The notes: generated by a model not told the origin, from the letters alone. A DNA stretch of 64,000 nucleotides from Gambelia wislizenii (GCA_030847615.1 JAUMIR010000003.1:283334265-283398264), one strand, 5' to 3'. Shown: positions 11,301 through 26,300, counted from the first letter of the stretch. Numbers and translations are program-made.

Positions 11301-14300
11301 CAAAGTCTGCATTCCAAGAGAAGGAAAACAGGTGGTAAATCTGCTGCAATCACACAGTTTTGTGTTCACTCAAGCTATACTCCAGGCATCAGTCCACAAA
11401 AAAATTATGACAAATAAAATGTGTTGGTTTTTTACAGATTTGTATGTAACCACAATTTATGTAAGTATTATTCACAACTGGCCCTGCCATGCAACAAGAT
11501 GAAGCAATCAACAGAAGAGAATACATGGCCTATAAACACTTTGTGTGGTAATTCACATTCCACATCATCTTCTTTGTGTCAGGTCTCTGGCTATTATTTA
11601 GTTCAGTGTTTCCCAAACTCTGATCTTCCAGGTGTTTTGGACTTCAGCTCCCAGAATCCCTGATCATTGGCTGAGGTGGCTTAGGCTTCTGGGAACTGAA
11701 GTCCTAAACACCTGGAGGACTAGAGTTTGGGAATCACTGATTTAGTTCTAGTTGGGATTGCTGTTGTTAGGATAGCTTAGTTAGGCCTGTGTGCATTGGA
11801 TCCGCCAGAGACTTGACATGAGTGAAGTGGCTGATGCGAAAGGTTCGTCTGGCTCTGGAATGTGTTTAGCCTGCTGCTTTGAATGTTCAAGGCCATTTCG
11901 GCCTGGGGGGAAAAGGGAGTTGGAGACAGTGCAGCCTAAACCCAATTAATGCAGGTGGAAGTGTGGAGAGTTGTGTGAAGCGGGGGAAAGCAAAACCTTT
12001 GAATGATACTATAGCTGGGGTTTTGGCGGGAATTTGTCAGATCTGTCAATGAAGTGCTACCATTCACTTTGATGCCTTGCAATTAAAGCATTTGAACTAA
12101 TGCCTGTTGTCCAAGTGATTGAAGTCTGACAGGGTTCATCACACTTTGCATTGCCACAGCATCACCTCTGACTCAGTGCTTTGTTCGGGCAGCAGACATT
12201 GTCAAGATACCTTTCATTATGCTAACAATAGCCAAACTTCATATTATTACATTGATCCTTTTCCGCACTGATATTTGCCACCACAATGAAGGAGCTGTTT
12301 TGAAATATGTAAGTAAGCAAGTAGTGACTCTATACTGTATATAGGGAAGAAATTTTTGGATTTCCAAATTGAGGTTGAGCCATAAAATATGAACAAGCTC
12401 ATGATCACACAGTATGTATCTCCTATAAATCAATATACAGTATATCCCATACCATATCAATGTTCATACACAGTTAAGAAGTTTTGAAGTTTCTTATTCA
12501 TATGTGAGGTTAATACTAGATCAATGACATGTATAAAATGATTTTTCAGATGCAGCATCTTGCACTGTTTAACATTTTCTAGTGAATCATTTGCATTTAT
12601 ATTTGCTTAAAGCGATGCTGACAGGCCTTCATCGTACACTATGACCTGCAAACTTCTTTTGTTTTTTAAATCTATATGCATTCAAACTAAACTAATATTT
12701 AGTCATTACTGATGTGTATCCCTGACATGTTCATGGCATGATGCTTTTAATGCAAAGCGCTCAATCTTTTAAAAAATCCTGGCTTAACTCTTCCATTAAT
12801 CCACCAGTACCATGATCAATACCACAAAATATGTCAGAATAGATACAACACCTCGTAAAAAGGTGGGCATGTCTTTATGTAGGATTCCTCATGCCTCTAC
12901 AGGTGGTCACTGCCTTTGCATACAAGAGTCAGATATTAAAACACATATCTGAGAAACTAGGAATTACTCATAAGCATATTTGCACCACTCATCCTAAAAG
13001 CTGGTTTGCTCCGGGAGTGCTGCAGTCAGAATAAATATGACACTACTAAAGATATAATCAGAACCCATATCTAGGAAGAATGCTGATGAAATGTAGAGAA
13101 AACAAGTTTGGTGGAGCTGCTGAAGAAAAAAGACATAACCTTTTGCTGGATAGTCCCAGAGGGTTTGATAACTACATATACATGCAATAAACATACAATA
13201 AATTATCTGGAGAGAGTGAGAGAGCTGTTCAGAAAGTTGAAGGAGGAGGCCTCGGAAGGATATTCAACAAGCTGAGAGTTGTTAAGAAGAAATAAGAATA
13301 ATAATAAAACAAGATATTTGAACAAAACAATAAAAATGAATTTGAAAATAGTTTCATGGAATGTAATGGACTACATTCACCCCAGAAAAGGGGGGAAAAT
13401 GCACTTTCTAAAAAATTCCAATTATAAAATGATTTGTCTCCATATACTCATATAAGAAATATAAGGAAAAAAGGCCTAAAATTTGTGTCTGCAAATAAAA
13501 ATAAAAGAATTAAATAAATGGACCAAATGTATAAAAATGTAATTTTTTTAATGCAGGTGGAAGTGTGGAGAGTTGTAATTTTTATAAACCAAATGTAATT
13601 TTTATAAACCAAAACTTACAATCAAAATTGATATTCCAAGATAAACAAGGCAGATGTGTAATTGTGGAAATCAACTGGAATAGTAAGATAATGCATCTAA
13701 CAGGCATCTATGCCCCAAATAATGAGAAAATAAAATTTTATGAAAATTTACTAAGAAAGACATCAGAACTGGACTTACAAAATCTGATTCCCATGGGGGA
13801 TTGGAATGAAATTGTGGACCCTTATAAGGATAAATGTTCCAGTAAAGGAATTACAGAAGATCGGGGGAGACTTCCTAGAACCTTTTGAAAATATAGAGAG
13901 TACTTTGGGTTAATAGATGGTTTAGGGATATTTACAGGCAACTTCCAGTGACTATATTTTCCCCCTCAAATCATCACAAATCTGTTCCCGAATAGATATG
14001 TTTTGGAGTTTAAGAATATGGCCAACTTAGTAAAGAGGATGGACATTTTGCCAAAACCTTTTTCAGACCATAACTCCACCATGATGTCTCTGAAAATGGA
14101 GCAAACACAGTCCAGATGGAGATTTAATGAACATCTACTTTTGAAGATGGAAATATGACAACAATGTAAAAATGAATCGAGGGATTTTTTTTTAACTGAA
14201 TTGAAATAAAGACATAGATAACACAGTAGTTTGGATGCAAGCGAAGCTTATATGAGAGGACAATTTATAAAATATGGCTATAGATTGAAAAAAAGAATGA

Positions 14301-17300
14301 GATGCAACAAAGAGTAAATGCTGGAGGAGATACAAAATCTCAAGTGAAAACTCAAGAAAAAAATTGATAAGAGTTTAAGTTATTGCAACAACAGTTGTCA
14401 ATGTTTAAGAAATGAATGCTAAACTACTATGCCTTAAACAAAAGAATTTCAAATTTGCAAATAAGCCTAGGAAATGGCTCACTTATAAGTTAAGACAGGA
14501 AAGGATAAAGAAAACTGTCACAAACATCAGGAAGGGAGATCATTTTGTAATGGATAATATGAAAATATTAAAAGCTCCAGGCCCAGATGGACTATCTGCA
14601 CTATTCTATAAGCAATTTGAACCACTCGAGTTGGTATGTGATTTATTTCAACCACTCAAGTTGGTATGTGATTTATTACTTCACATACTACTTCAACCAC
14701 TCAAGTTGGTATGTGATTTATTATTAGAAGGATAGATTCCAGACTCTTGGAGAAATACCTATTTTGATTCACAAAAAGATACAGATGAGGATTACCAAAG
14801 ACCTACTGCATTACTAAACAACATCTATAAGATACTTGCTACTATTTTGGCAAGCAGATTGAGGAAATACATTTCTCAGATTATTCATGAGGATCAGAGT
14901 GGATTTTTGCTAAAAAGGCAACTAAGGAATAATGTAAGAACTGTTTTGAATATCAACGAATACTGGTCACACCCATCCACTGATATCCACAGAGGATACG
15001 TTCCTGGATTTACCGTTTATAAGTGAAATTGTAAATAATAGCAAAAATGCCATAGAGTTGCATTGGAGGACCTAGCAATTCCTAGAGAGGACATCTCTCT
15101 AGGGCATGTTCCAGTGCCACCCTATGGTATGTGTCTCTATTGTTTCAGCTGTGGATAACTGAAACCATGGGTTTTACTTCCATGGATAAGAGGGATACAT
15201 GGTGTGACCTGTACATGGAATATCATAATGACAAAAAGGCTGTTTTGATCTTTTTAGATACAGAAAAAGTGTTCAATAATATTTTTAGGAATTACTTATT
15301 TCAAGTATTGGAGAGAACAGACTATGGTGAAAATATTATTCGGGTTATAAAGATAATACATTCAGTTCAAAAAGCAGATTTAGGTAAATGGCAACACAAC
15401 AATACCAATTGAGATACAAAAGGGAACTAGACAAGGATGTTCCCTCTCACCTTTGCTTTTTATTTTGCCACTGGAAACATTATTGAGTGATACCAGATAA
15501 GATGACAAAATCTGTGGAGTGAGGCTTAAAAAAGAACAGTATGAAGGCCTGGGTGGATGATCTTGTGATAATGACACAAAATCCAATGGATTCTATTACG
15601 GTTCTTTTGGTGGGGGCAATTAAAGTGTTTGGGGTATGTTTTGGGTTTAAAGTGACCTGTGATACAACAATTGCTGACTAAAACATGACTTTAGAAGAGA
15701 AAAATGAATTATTGTTCTTTCCAATTTTAAAATTGAAAAAGGGGGATTAAATACTTGAGAGTTATAAATATGAAGAACAACAGTTGATTATTTCAAAATA
15801 ATTATGAAAAATTAGGGAAGAAATTAAAAGAGATTTGGGGAAAAAAAGGGGAAAGTCAAATTTAACCCTTATTGGGGGTTTGCCCAGACTTTTATTTTAC
15901 TTCCAAACAATCCCTGCCATAGAAAATGGGATACCCTTTGTGCAATGGCAGAAAGAAGTTTCCAGATTTGTCTGGCAGGCAAGGAAACCCAGAATAAAAC
16001 TTAAAACACGGTATGATGCTGAAGAAAGATATAGTCTGGGATTTCCTAATATTAAATTGTATTATGAGGTCTGTATTAGAAAGGCTCTTCTACAAATCAG
16101 GCATAAATATAAGCAGACACTTTTCCTTAAGATAACATAAGCCACCTCACCACAAGAAGCCTTTTTAAAGGAAAGAATGCGTTAAAAATAGGAAAGAACT
16201 GTTTTATGATTATCTTTCCTACCTTGAACTACATGCGAACCTTGACTACATTCCTTGACTACATTTCTACCTTGACTACATTCCTACCTTGATTACATGC
16301 GAAAGGGATCTAGGAGTCCTAGTAGATCACAAGTTGAACATGAGTCAACAGTGTGATGCGGCAGCTAAAAAGGCCAATGCGATTTTGGGCTGCATCAATA
16401 GAAGTATAGTGTCTAGATCAAGGGAAGTAATAGTGCCACTCTATTCTGCCTTGGTCAGACCTCATCTGGAATACTGTGTCCAGTTCTGGGCACTACAATT
16501 CAAAAAGGATATTGACAAATTGGAGTGTGTCCAGAGAAGGGCGACTAAAATGGTGAAACGTCTAGAAATGATGCCTTATGAGGAGGGACTTAGGGAGCTG
16601 GGTATGTTTAGCCTGGAAAAAAGACGGTTAAGAGGCAATATGATAGCCCTGTTTAAGTATTTGAAGGGGTGTCACATTGAGGATGGAGCAGGCTTGTTTT
16701 CTGCTGCTCCAGAGACTGGAACACGGAGCAATGGGTGCAAGCTCCACGAACAGAGATTCCACCTCAACATTAGGAGAAACTTTTTGACATTAAGAGCTGT
16801 TCGGCAGTGGAACACACTCCCTCGGAGCGTGGTGGGGTCTCCTTCCTTGGAGGTCTTTAAACAGAGGCTGGATTGCCATCTGTCGAGGATCAAGATTTCT
16901 TGCATGGCAGGGGGTTGGACTGGATGGCCCTCGTGGTCTCTTCCAACTCTGCAATTCTATGATTCTATGATTGAACAAGACAGCAGGAAGCCTAAGTCAA
17001 GAGAGATGCTTCTCAAGGAATGTAAAGATCATACTGCAATTGGTTTGCTTATACAGTACGTAACTTAATTACAGATTTAATCAAGATAAGAGAGATCTAG
17101 CCATAGAGGTTGGAGAAAATAAGTTTTATTTAAAATTGTGGTAGGATGGTGACCATGTAATTTAAAAAGTTTATCAATACCTTTAGAGACAGAAGATGAA
17201 CCTGTAAAAGATGACATAATAAAGTGGGCCCAAAATTTTGGGATTAATGTTCAAACAGATGTATGGGAGAAAATGTGGGCCAAAGACATAAAATTCACTT

Positions 17301-20300
17301 TGTGTTGTAATTTAAAAGAAAACATGTATAAAATGATGTATAGATGGTATTTGATCCCAATAAGCTGTCAAAAATGTCTAAGAATGTCTCAAATCAATGC
17401 TAGGGTTATCAAGATAAGGAGGGCTCCTTTTCCCATATGTGGTAGGTAGACTTGTAAGAAAGTGAAAATTTATTGGTCTAAGGTTTACTAGTTAATCCTA
17501 AAAAAATTTAAAGGTAGATTTTGTAATGTCACCAGAAATGTTTTTGCTGACCCTTAGGCCCAAAGATTGGACAGCAAATATGGATTACTTCTCTGATATT
17601 TGATAATACCAGCAAGAATACTGTTTGCTCAAACCTGGAAACTGACTGAAGCGCTGACAATGGAACAGTGGACAGTTAAGGTGGCTAACTTAACCCAAAC
17701 TGCCAAACTAACGTGGGTTTTAAAGGATAGACCAATTGAGGATTTTTTTTAAAGACTGGGAACTGTTTATGGGCTTTTTGAGCACCAAGAAATCTAATTA
17801 TGTAACTATCTGTGGCTATGGTTAATAGTAATTCTAGTAGGATTATTTAGTTGAAACTGTAATTGTAGGATATTTTTCTTCTTCTTTTTTCTGGTTTTTC
17901 CCCTCTCATTACAGTTTGGATTGTGGGGGTGGGTGGGTCAGAGTCCTTCTGAGTTTTAGTTAGTGTTTAGTAATTTAGTTTAATGTTGTAGTATTGTGTA
18001 TTAGTTTTAGTTCTACATATACTCTCTCTCTCTTTGTGTGTGTGTGTATTCTTATATATGTGTGTATTTTTCCTTTTTTATTTCCTTTTTCTTTCTACTC
18101 TTTTTTTCTGAGTGTTTATTACTTTGGTTGTGAATTAGACTGTCTGTGTTAAAATAAATAAGTAAATAAATAAATTCAAAAAATCCCATTAGGATTTTTT
18201 TTCAGTTAAGAGCAGTCATGCAGCCTGTGGAGATACAGTGGGTTAATAAAAGGCTGTTCCTCAGCTGAGCCATCCCTGATTTTCATCAACATTACAGCCT
18301 GTGGGATGCAGAAAGAATCACAACCCGGAAACATCACCCAAGGAGACCTTCTGCTGTGCTTTCTGCAACCGGACTTGTTTATCCCGGATTAGCCTTTTTA
18401 GTCATCAGCACGCTTGCAGAAAGTGCAGGATGAGTCCTTCCTGAATCTTCATTTGCGAAGAAAAGCCAGAGAGAGAGAGAAAGAGAGAGAGAGACTGTGG
18501 GAAGCAATTTTTCCTAAAGCACAGAGCTGTGTGCATAGGCCTACTAGGGTGTTAAACTTTACCTGCACATATACTATGGTCCTGATTAAATAGTAGCCAC
18601 AACTACTACTTAAAAAAAAACAATACCCTGTTACATAATTTCTAATGACATGCTTAGCATCACATCTATTTTAGCCCTCAGAAACAAGAGGGAGGTGTCC
18701 AAGATGACAAGGATTGTGACAGTACAGAGTTTCTTAAGGAGTGACCCCCCCAGCACCAAAAACAACCCAGAGAAGACAAAACTATGCCTAGTGGTCAGAC
18801 CTTACTATAATACTGTATACATGAATGCATGAATGAGTGGGACAGGCAAAATAACAGAGGAAAGGGATGGAATCAGTTATAATGAAAGAAGGCACAGCTA
18901 TCTTGCTGGATCACTGAACAGGAGCACGCCACACTGTAACATTTTGTTGCAGGTCCCACTTGTTATCCACCACGATTTATCAACATTTGTTGATTTCTTT
19001 GTGTTTCCTTTTGCTGATGTTCACAAAAAAGACAATATTCCACCATGCTATCCTCAATAGTAGCACAATAACAAGAATAAGGTAGCCCAATAACAAGTTA
19101 AAACATGAGCATAGAACTAGACCAAAAAACCAGAGAGAGATAATTTCCTCCCACCACCTATGGCTAACTAACTAAATCTTAGACTCTTAACTGAATGCAG
19201 CTTTTGTTCTAGATTAATATACAGACAGTAACTGGAATTCTCTGCCTGAACCTTGATAACAAATGTAAATATTTGTGAGTTTCTAATCTGGGCCCTGATC
19301 CAGATAAACCCTTGGCTTAAGACAACCCACACATCTATTTTATCGCAGTAATGTTGCCTTGGGGAGGCAGAGAGGACACAAGGCTATATAGCTAGGAATG
19401 TAGGTAGCAGCATTTTCTCTTACATAAACATTTTAGTGTTGCAGTATGTTTCAGCTTCCCTCTTACTCAATGGACCAGTCATAGCAAGTAACAACCTGTA
19501 TTTCTTTTAACTTCTTTTAACCTTGATGGTACAGAAATAACAAGAGGGCAATTGTACACATTACAGTAACAAACCTAGGCTTGTCTATAGTTCATTTATA
19601 CTGTCAGTAGGCCCTTATATCACATGCAAGTTCTCACACACCTGTTTTATTGTATCCCATTATATGTTTTATGATATATACTTAAAAAAAAAAAACTTCA
19701 CTGGCATCCCTGGGCAGCTCTTGCTTCTATCCTTTGGGACATTTTAAAAATAGCTGTGAACTAGGAAATGATATAACCAGATAATAAGGTGGTTCTGTTT
19801 ACCTTTTCAATCTCTGTGGTTATTTTTTTATTCCCTCTTCTTTGTGTGGCCACCCCAGCCCATTTCCTCTCCACCTGGATGTTTTTGTTTTCCCAGCCAC
19901 TCCATTCCCTGACTCTTTCCACCCAGTTGTCATTTACTATTTTTCCTCTCAAGTCTGTCAGCATTCTGTGGCAATGAGTCATCATCACAGGCCTGGTTTT
20001 CAGAGTCCCCATCCCACTCCTTGCAATTACTCCCCCCCCCCTTTAAGTCTTTTCATAGCCCTGCAAGTGATACCTCCCCTCTTGTGCATGGGTAGTGGGG
20101 GGGTTTGCTATATTTGTATGAACACGGGGAAAAGTTGAAGTGTTTTCAGAAGGAATTATGATGACAGGAAGGATCCCACTTCAATCACACAGAGGAAAAT
20201 AGACAAATCCGATTTCATCGCAGACTTTGATGGTCTAATGCTTTTCCTACACAAAAAATCATATAAAAATTATCTTATGTAAAGTGGGCTATATATAGAA

Positions 20301-23300
20301 ACATTTATAGTCTCTATATTTCAATGTGTGGGGTGAAGAAGCCTTTGGATGTTTATCAAAATATTCATATTTCCCTTTAAAAATGATACTTACTGTCTTG
20401 TACATTTTATACTGCAGATTAGACTTGGGGCTGAAGACCTTATCTGTGCCAGATGAGCCGAGAGGCTTTATGATCTGGGTCAGCAGGAGGAAGTCATTGA
20501 ACAGAAAGCCATACAATTCCTTGTTGCTCTTGGCCTTGTAGAGTTTCCCACTGTGCAGAAATTTGCGTGGCCCCAAGCAGTTTGTAACAGAATTAAAAAC
20601 AAGTTGCTGGGAGGAAACAACACATACACACAAAACAGAAGCAATGAGATGTATGAAAACATAACTCTCATGATACTGTTGCATGCAGCTAACAATAGTT
20701 TTACATTTGTTTGGCGGGAATAATGCTTACTAATGCCTTGATGTCACCAGTGAAAGATCAGCACTTGGTGGGTGATACAGCAAGAAATTTGTAATTGGGA
20801 GGATTATTCTTATAGCTCTGTGCCCTTTAACCAAGCCAGGTTCACTTATCAGTGAAGGAGGAAAGTAATCATGATCAACAATTCCCCACCTTTCCCCCCA
20901 AACCAAGATCTAAGGTGCCTTGCAAATTAAAACAAATGCAAAAGTTAAAAATAGACAAGAGATCAACATTAAAATAGAATTAAACTATCAACAGCACTAA
21001 AAGCAAATTAAAACATATAGTTAAAATGTTTTAAGAGCAGTTTTTTAAAATGACAATTAAAACAGTATAACATACACTTAAAAGCGCTTCCTTTTTCTTT
21101 TTTTAAAAAAACCCTTCAGCTCTCAAAAGCCTATTGGAATAAAAAAAGAAAGTAGAAGTTCTGATGCCTGATTTTCTTTTCTGCTCTTCCACAGTAGCAT
21201 AGGAAGCAGCATGGGTGTGTAAAAGAACAGGCTATTTTCCACTGAATGGTCATTTCTGTATTTCCACACATAGGTTCTACACTTACACAGAGTCCAATCC
21301 AAAACAGTCTAGAACTGAGCATTTGGTGGAGAGCACCTCCCTTCCCCTTCTCAATGCACATGCCCCAAAAGTGCATGGCTCCTTGTTCTTTTCTGAGATT
21401 GCTGCAATAGAAGTTAAGAGCAAGTACAGGAGGGGGTGATGCCCACATCTGTTAAACAGAAGAGAAGGTGTTGTGGGAATGCACAGATGACCACTCAATG
21501 AACCAGTTACAGAGCAATGACCTGTTCTATTTCTTCATGATAGATGTGAGTCACACATGTCAGTAATTAGTTGAGGTGGAACAGGCACCTAGACAAACAA
21601 TGAGAGGACCTCCTGCTACAGTGGTTTTGGAAAAGATGGGAAAAGTGGAGCCATATGTTCCTTAAGCATGCACATTGTGGCAAAGAAAAAGGTAGGCTTC
21701 CCATGGAAAAAAGACCCATTCTCCAGTGTTCTGAATGGGGCTGTGTGTTCAAATATAACATTATATGATATATTTATTAAAATATGTATATCCCACCCTA
21801 GATCCAAGACTCTCTGGCTGGCATACAATAAAATCAATGTAAACAGTTTAAAACAACCTAAAGCAGTAAGAATAAAATAGATTAAACCATATTAAACCAA
21901 TTTACCAAGTTAAAACAGGACAGTTTAAAACCAGTTAAAACAGTTATGATCATTTAAAACCATGCATGTACATAGATTTGGATGGAATCAATTTAGGTCG
22001 CAAAGATTTTACTAAAGAAATGTGTTTTTACTTGGCACTGGAATGACACCAGTGTTGGTGCGAAGAAGCCTGTAATGGGACTGTATTACACAACAAAGAA
22101 GCAAAGAAGGTCTTAAAATTAAGACCTTAATTAACTGCAGGTAACTCCTTAACTGAGACCTTAATTAACTGCAGGTACTTCCTGCAGTGTACGGCCACCA
22201 CTGGGGATACAGAAGGAGGCCGTTCCGGCAGGCTTTAATCCTTGGGTAGGCATATATAGGGAGAGGTACTTCTTCAAGTTTTAAAGAAATTTAGGGCTTT
22301 AAAATGTTTCTACCAGCACCTTGCATTTTGGCCAGAAACAGGGATATAGCTGGGTGTGTGTGTGTAGTTGAGGGCACTGTCCCCCAAATAAAAATTCTAT
22401 TCTCCAAATTAAAATTTCCTTCCATCTCCAAATTCCTATCGTTGAACTAATTTAAAACTTCAACTGGGCATTTAGAAATACAGTTTAGGTATACAAAGAA
22501 AAGAGGCAAGCAAAGGCAAACCATTCAACTCCAAGCAGTCTTGGAAGAAACTGATTTTCTAGATCCATTTCAAATCAGATTTAGGACAGGATACAGTTGA
22601 GACTGCCATGGTCGCCTTAGCCATAATGATCTTTGTCTGGGCATTGACAGGGGAAGTGTGACCCTGCTGGTGCTCTTGGACCTCTCAGCGGATTTCAGGA
22701 CCATTGACCACAGTGTCCTTCTGGAACGCCTGAGAGAATTGGGAACTGGGGGCAGTGCTTTGCAGTGGTTCCGTTCCTATCCCTCAGGGAGATTCCAGAT
22801 GGTGATGCTGGGAGACAGTTTCTCTTCTAAAAGAGAGTTAAGGTTTGGCGTCCCTCAGGGCACCATTCTGTCTCCTATGCTTTTCAACATTTACATGAAG
22901 CCACTGGGAGAGATCATCCGGAGACGCGGGGCAGGGTGTTATCAGTATGCTGATGACACCCAAATTTGTTTCTCTATGTCTCGGACTGCTGCTGTGACTG
23001 AGGATGGCATCTCTCCTCTGAATGACTGTCTTAAGGCAGTAATGGACTGGATGAGGGAAAACAGACTCAAGCTGAATCCAGATAAGACAGAAGTACTTGC
23101 TATTGGGACCCCTAACCCGGGAATGGAAATATGTCCCCCAGCCTTGGATGGGGTCACACTTCCCCTGAAGGACTGTGTTCGCAGCTTGGGGGTACTCCTT
23201 GACTCGTCTCTCCAGCTGACAGCCCAGATAGATATGATAGTCAGGAGTGCCTGTTATCAGCTTTGGCTGATATGTCAGCTGCAGCCTTTTCTGGAGCAGG

Positions 23301-26300
23301 ATGACCTAGAAATAGTGGTACACGTGCTAGTAACCTCTTGGCTTGACTTCTGCAATGCACTCTACATGGGGCTAACCTCGTGCCAAGTTCGGAAACTTCA
23401 GTTGGTACAAAACATGGCAGCCAGGTTGGTCGTGGGTACATCTAAAGCCAACCACATAACACCTGTCTTAAAATCCCTTCATTGGCTGCCAATTAGTTTC
23501 TGGGCAAGGTACAAGGTGTTGGTTATAACCTGTAAAGCCCTACATGGCCTGGGTCCAGGCTACTTGCAGAAGCGCCTTCCTCCATATAATCCACCCCGCA
23601 CACTTAGGCCCTCTGGGAAGAACCTGTTGCAGCCAAAGAAGCCCAGATTGGCTGCAGTGACTCAGAGGACCTTTTCATCTGCTGCTCCCAGGCAATGGAA
23701 CAACCTGCCAGACAAGATCCATCATATTACCACTCTAGAAGCCTTTAAAAAGGCTGTTAAGACAGATTTCTTCCAGCAAGCCTTTCCAGATTAGCCTTCC
23801 AGATAAAAAAAACAAACGAACAAATCTACCTGCAATTTTATTGAATTTGTATTTGTAATTTTAATATATTCTGTTGTTTAATTTCTATTTTATTGTTCTT
23901 TGTTGTTTTTATGATTGGGGGAGGGATGGGATATGGGATTGTTTTTTAACTTTGAACTTGTATTGTTATAATATTTTATTATTATAATTATGTTGTGCTC
24001 CACTTTGATTCCCTAGGGAAAAGGTAGAAATGTATAGATAAATAATAATAATAATAACAACAACAACAATAATAATTAGTTACCAAGGAAATGTGAACAC
24101 AGTAAATATAAGAGTTCTAGGAGTGAACAATTTTTAATGTTTCACTCTAAGAAATGAAGGAAAAATCATTTGGGGGTAGAATTCTTAGCAATACTCCAGA
24201 CATTCCTCCCATAGCAACACTCCAGACCAGAAGCATATTGGCAACCAATACACTTCCTTTACAACCAGTGTTGTATGGTTTCTGTGTGGTGTACCAGATC
24301 CCCAATGTAGCTGTACTACCTCTGCAGCTTCTGACTCATCTTCAAGAACAGCCTCATGAAGAGTGCAGTGCAGTAGACTAATCAGGAAGTTACCGTGCAT
24401 AGATTACTGTGGCTATGTTATTAGAGCTAGACTAAACATTCAGTCCATAAATGTAGGAGTCTGGGATCTTACCAGAGCTTGGCATGTTCCTAGCAAAGGA
24501 GCTCCATGGACAAAGGCAGCAGATGTGGCCATGGTTGTGGATGGTAGTGGGAGTAGGTAGTTCTTTTCTTTTTTTTTTTTGAAATAGAAACCAGATTAAT
24601 AAGATATAAACAGCCTGGATACCTTTTGGCATGGTACTATCCAGGCATAATAAAATGTGAACTGTGAATGAAGGAAACCATCCACTGTCAATATTAGACT
24701 TATGAAGAATGTATCTAAGATAAGGTCTTGATTAAGAATGAACAATGAAACTATCTTGAGGGGGAAAGGCCAAATCTAAAACCATAACTACCTTGGTCTT
24801 AACAAAAAACAAAGTTTGGGGTACCAGGTCTCTGGGCATAAAGCTCACTGCCATGGCAAGCTGACATGAGTTCTTTGAAGACTGCCACCCTGAGAGAGAG
24901 AGGACGGAGTTCCATGGTGTCACAATAAATTTGCCGAGGGATACTAAAATGCTCCATTCCAGGTAGAGGCTGAGTTAGAAACTAGTAGTATATGCTGGCA
25001 AGAGTGCAAGAAATCAGTAACATGATAGCAAATGAAGATGGAGCAGCCCATAAAATGTCAACATGGACACTAGGAGAACTTTAAGAACTACATCGCAAGG
25101 CTACCTTCTTGAAGAGAAATAAAGAACAATCAGATTTTGTACAGCAGGAGCTAGGCTGGAGGAGTAGAACAAACATACCCACGTTGAAAGAAGGGGAAAA
25201 TCACATATCTAGTGTATTCATTCCCAAACAGGAAGAAAGGAACAGGTTCAATAGTACAACCGTCAAGTGTTTGAAGCTGGTTAGTACTGTCAGACTGATT
25301 ACTCTTAGAGAAGGCCCTGAATTTGGAAGGCATAAATGAAAACTTGGAATGCTGTGAATCCTGAGAGAGGATGGCAGGTGGACAAACCATGAGATAGGTG
25401 ATCTGGATATTCAGCATGCCAAGCATGCTTTGTTCCATGAGTGAGAGCAACTATAAGAAGGCTGCTAGTTGCTGAGGCCCTAGTTTTCATCTTCTCAACA
25501 CAATCTAGGGCAAAGGTAGGCAGCTATTGAACATCTGCACAATTTTTACACACCCCTGACTTTGTTGGGCCACAAAAAAGAGAAAGCCATTTGGGGCCTA
25601 AAACAGGTCTAGAAGGCAAACTAGCCTTTACATTATCAGTTGTGACATTGGAGGTCTCAGGAGATACAAGTGGCCATTTTTAAGGCTAAAGTGTAGACAT
25701 CAGAGTGGGCTGGGGCCTTGGCGGTCTTAGGAGGATACAAACTCCCACCCTTGATCTAAAACAGGATTAGGGTTAAAACAGAGGTGGGGAAAATCTAAGC
25801 TTGCCACAGTGAAAACTGGAGGGGTAGCCTGTCCTTTTAATGGGTTTGTAAAAGAGGGAATTTCAGCAGGTGTTGACTGTCACACAACCAGGAGCCCTGG
25901 CCACTTCTCTGGCAACAATAGGAAAATCTCTCCCACAAGTGTCACATACTCCCCAGGATCATTTTAGTGGCTCCCACGCCTCCTCATTTATTTTTATTTT
26001 TATTTTTATTTTTTTGAGGGGGAAATTTGTCCAAAGTGCCCCTAAGAGGGATTTTGTCATGTTTTTGCCTCCCTCCCTGCTGGGCTGAAAGAAAGTTGAC
26101 TTCCTGGCATATTCTATTGGAAAACAGGCTTCATCTGGCCCTAATATGGCCCTGAGTAGGTCAAAACATGGCTAAATTGTCCCCAAATCACCTAGGGAGC
26201 ATTTGAAGAGGGGGGGGGAATCAATCATCCCTCTCTCTCTCTCTCTCCTGCCTTTCTCTCAATATAGGGACTCAAGGTGGCTAACAATGAATTTAAAACC

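Larger units (their letters stand above)
13270..18178 (+). mobile_element. Decayed L1 LINE (ORF2), with later insertions
   Basis: ORF2 opens at 13336 with [16 protein letters not shown], the conserved start of the L1 endonuclease. Further pieces are [16 protein letters not shown] (13565-13888), the RT entry [16 protein letters not shown] (14570-14620), DTEKVFNN (15255), and a C-terminal [17 protein letters not shown] (15880). The 3' end is an A-rich AATAAATAAGTAAAT tail near 18150-18178. Many stops make it dead. It carries a MITE (14963-15211), a CR1 3' fragment (about 16200-16978) and a local triplication (14622-14727). Confidence 0.8.

Noticed and set aside
11755..12140. Firm call of a solo LTR
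   Set aside because: Neither a TG...CA border pair with matching target duplication nor a primer-binding context could be shown; kept only as a low-confidence repeat.
16289..17068. 259-codon frame as a host gene
   Set aside because: It is the C-terminal part of CR1 ORF2 ending in the CR1 octamer tail, then runs on into L1 sequence.
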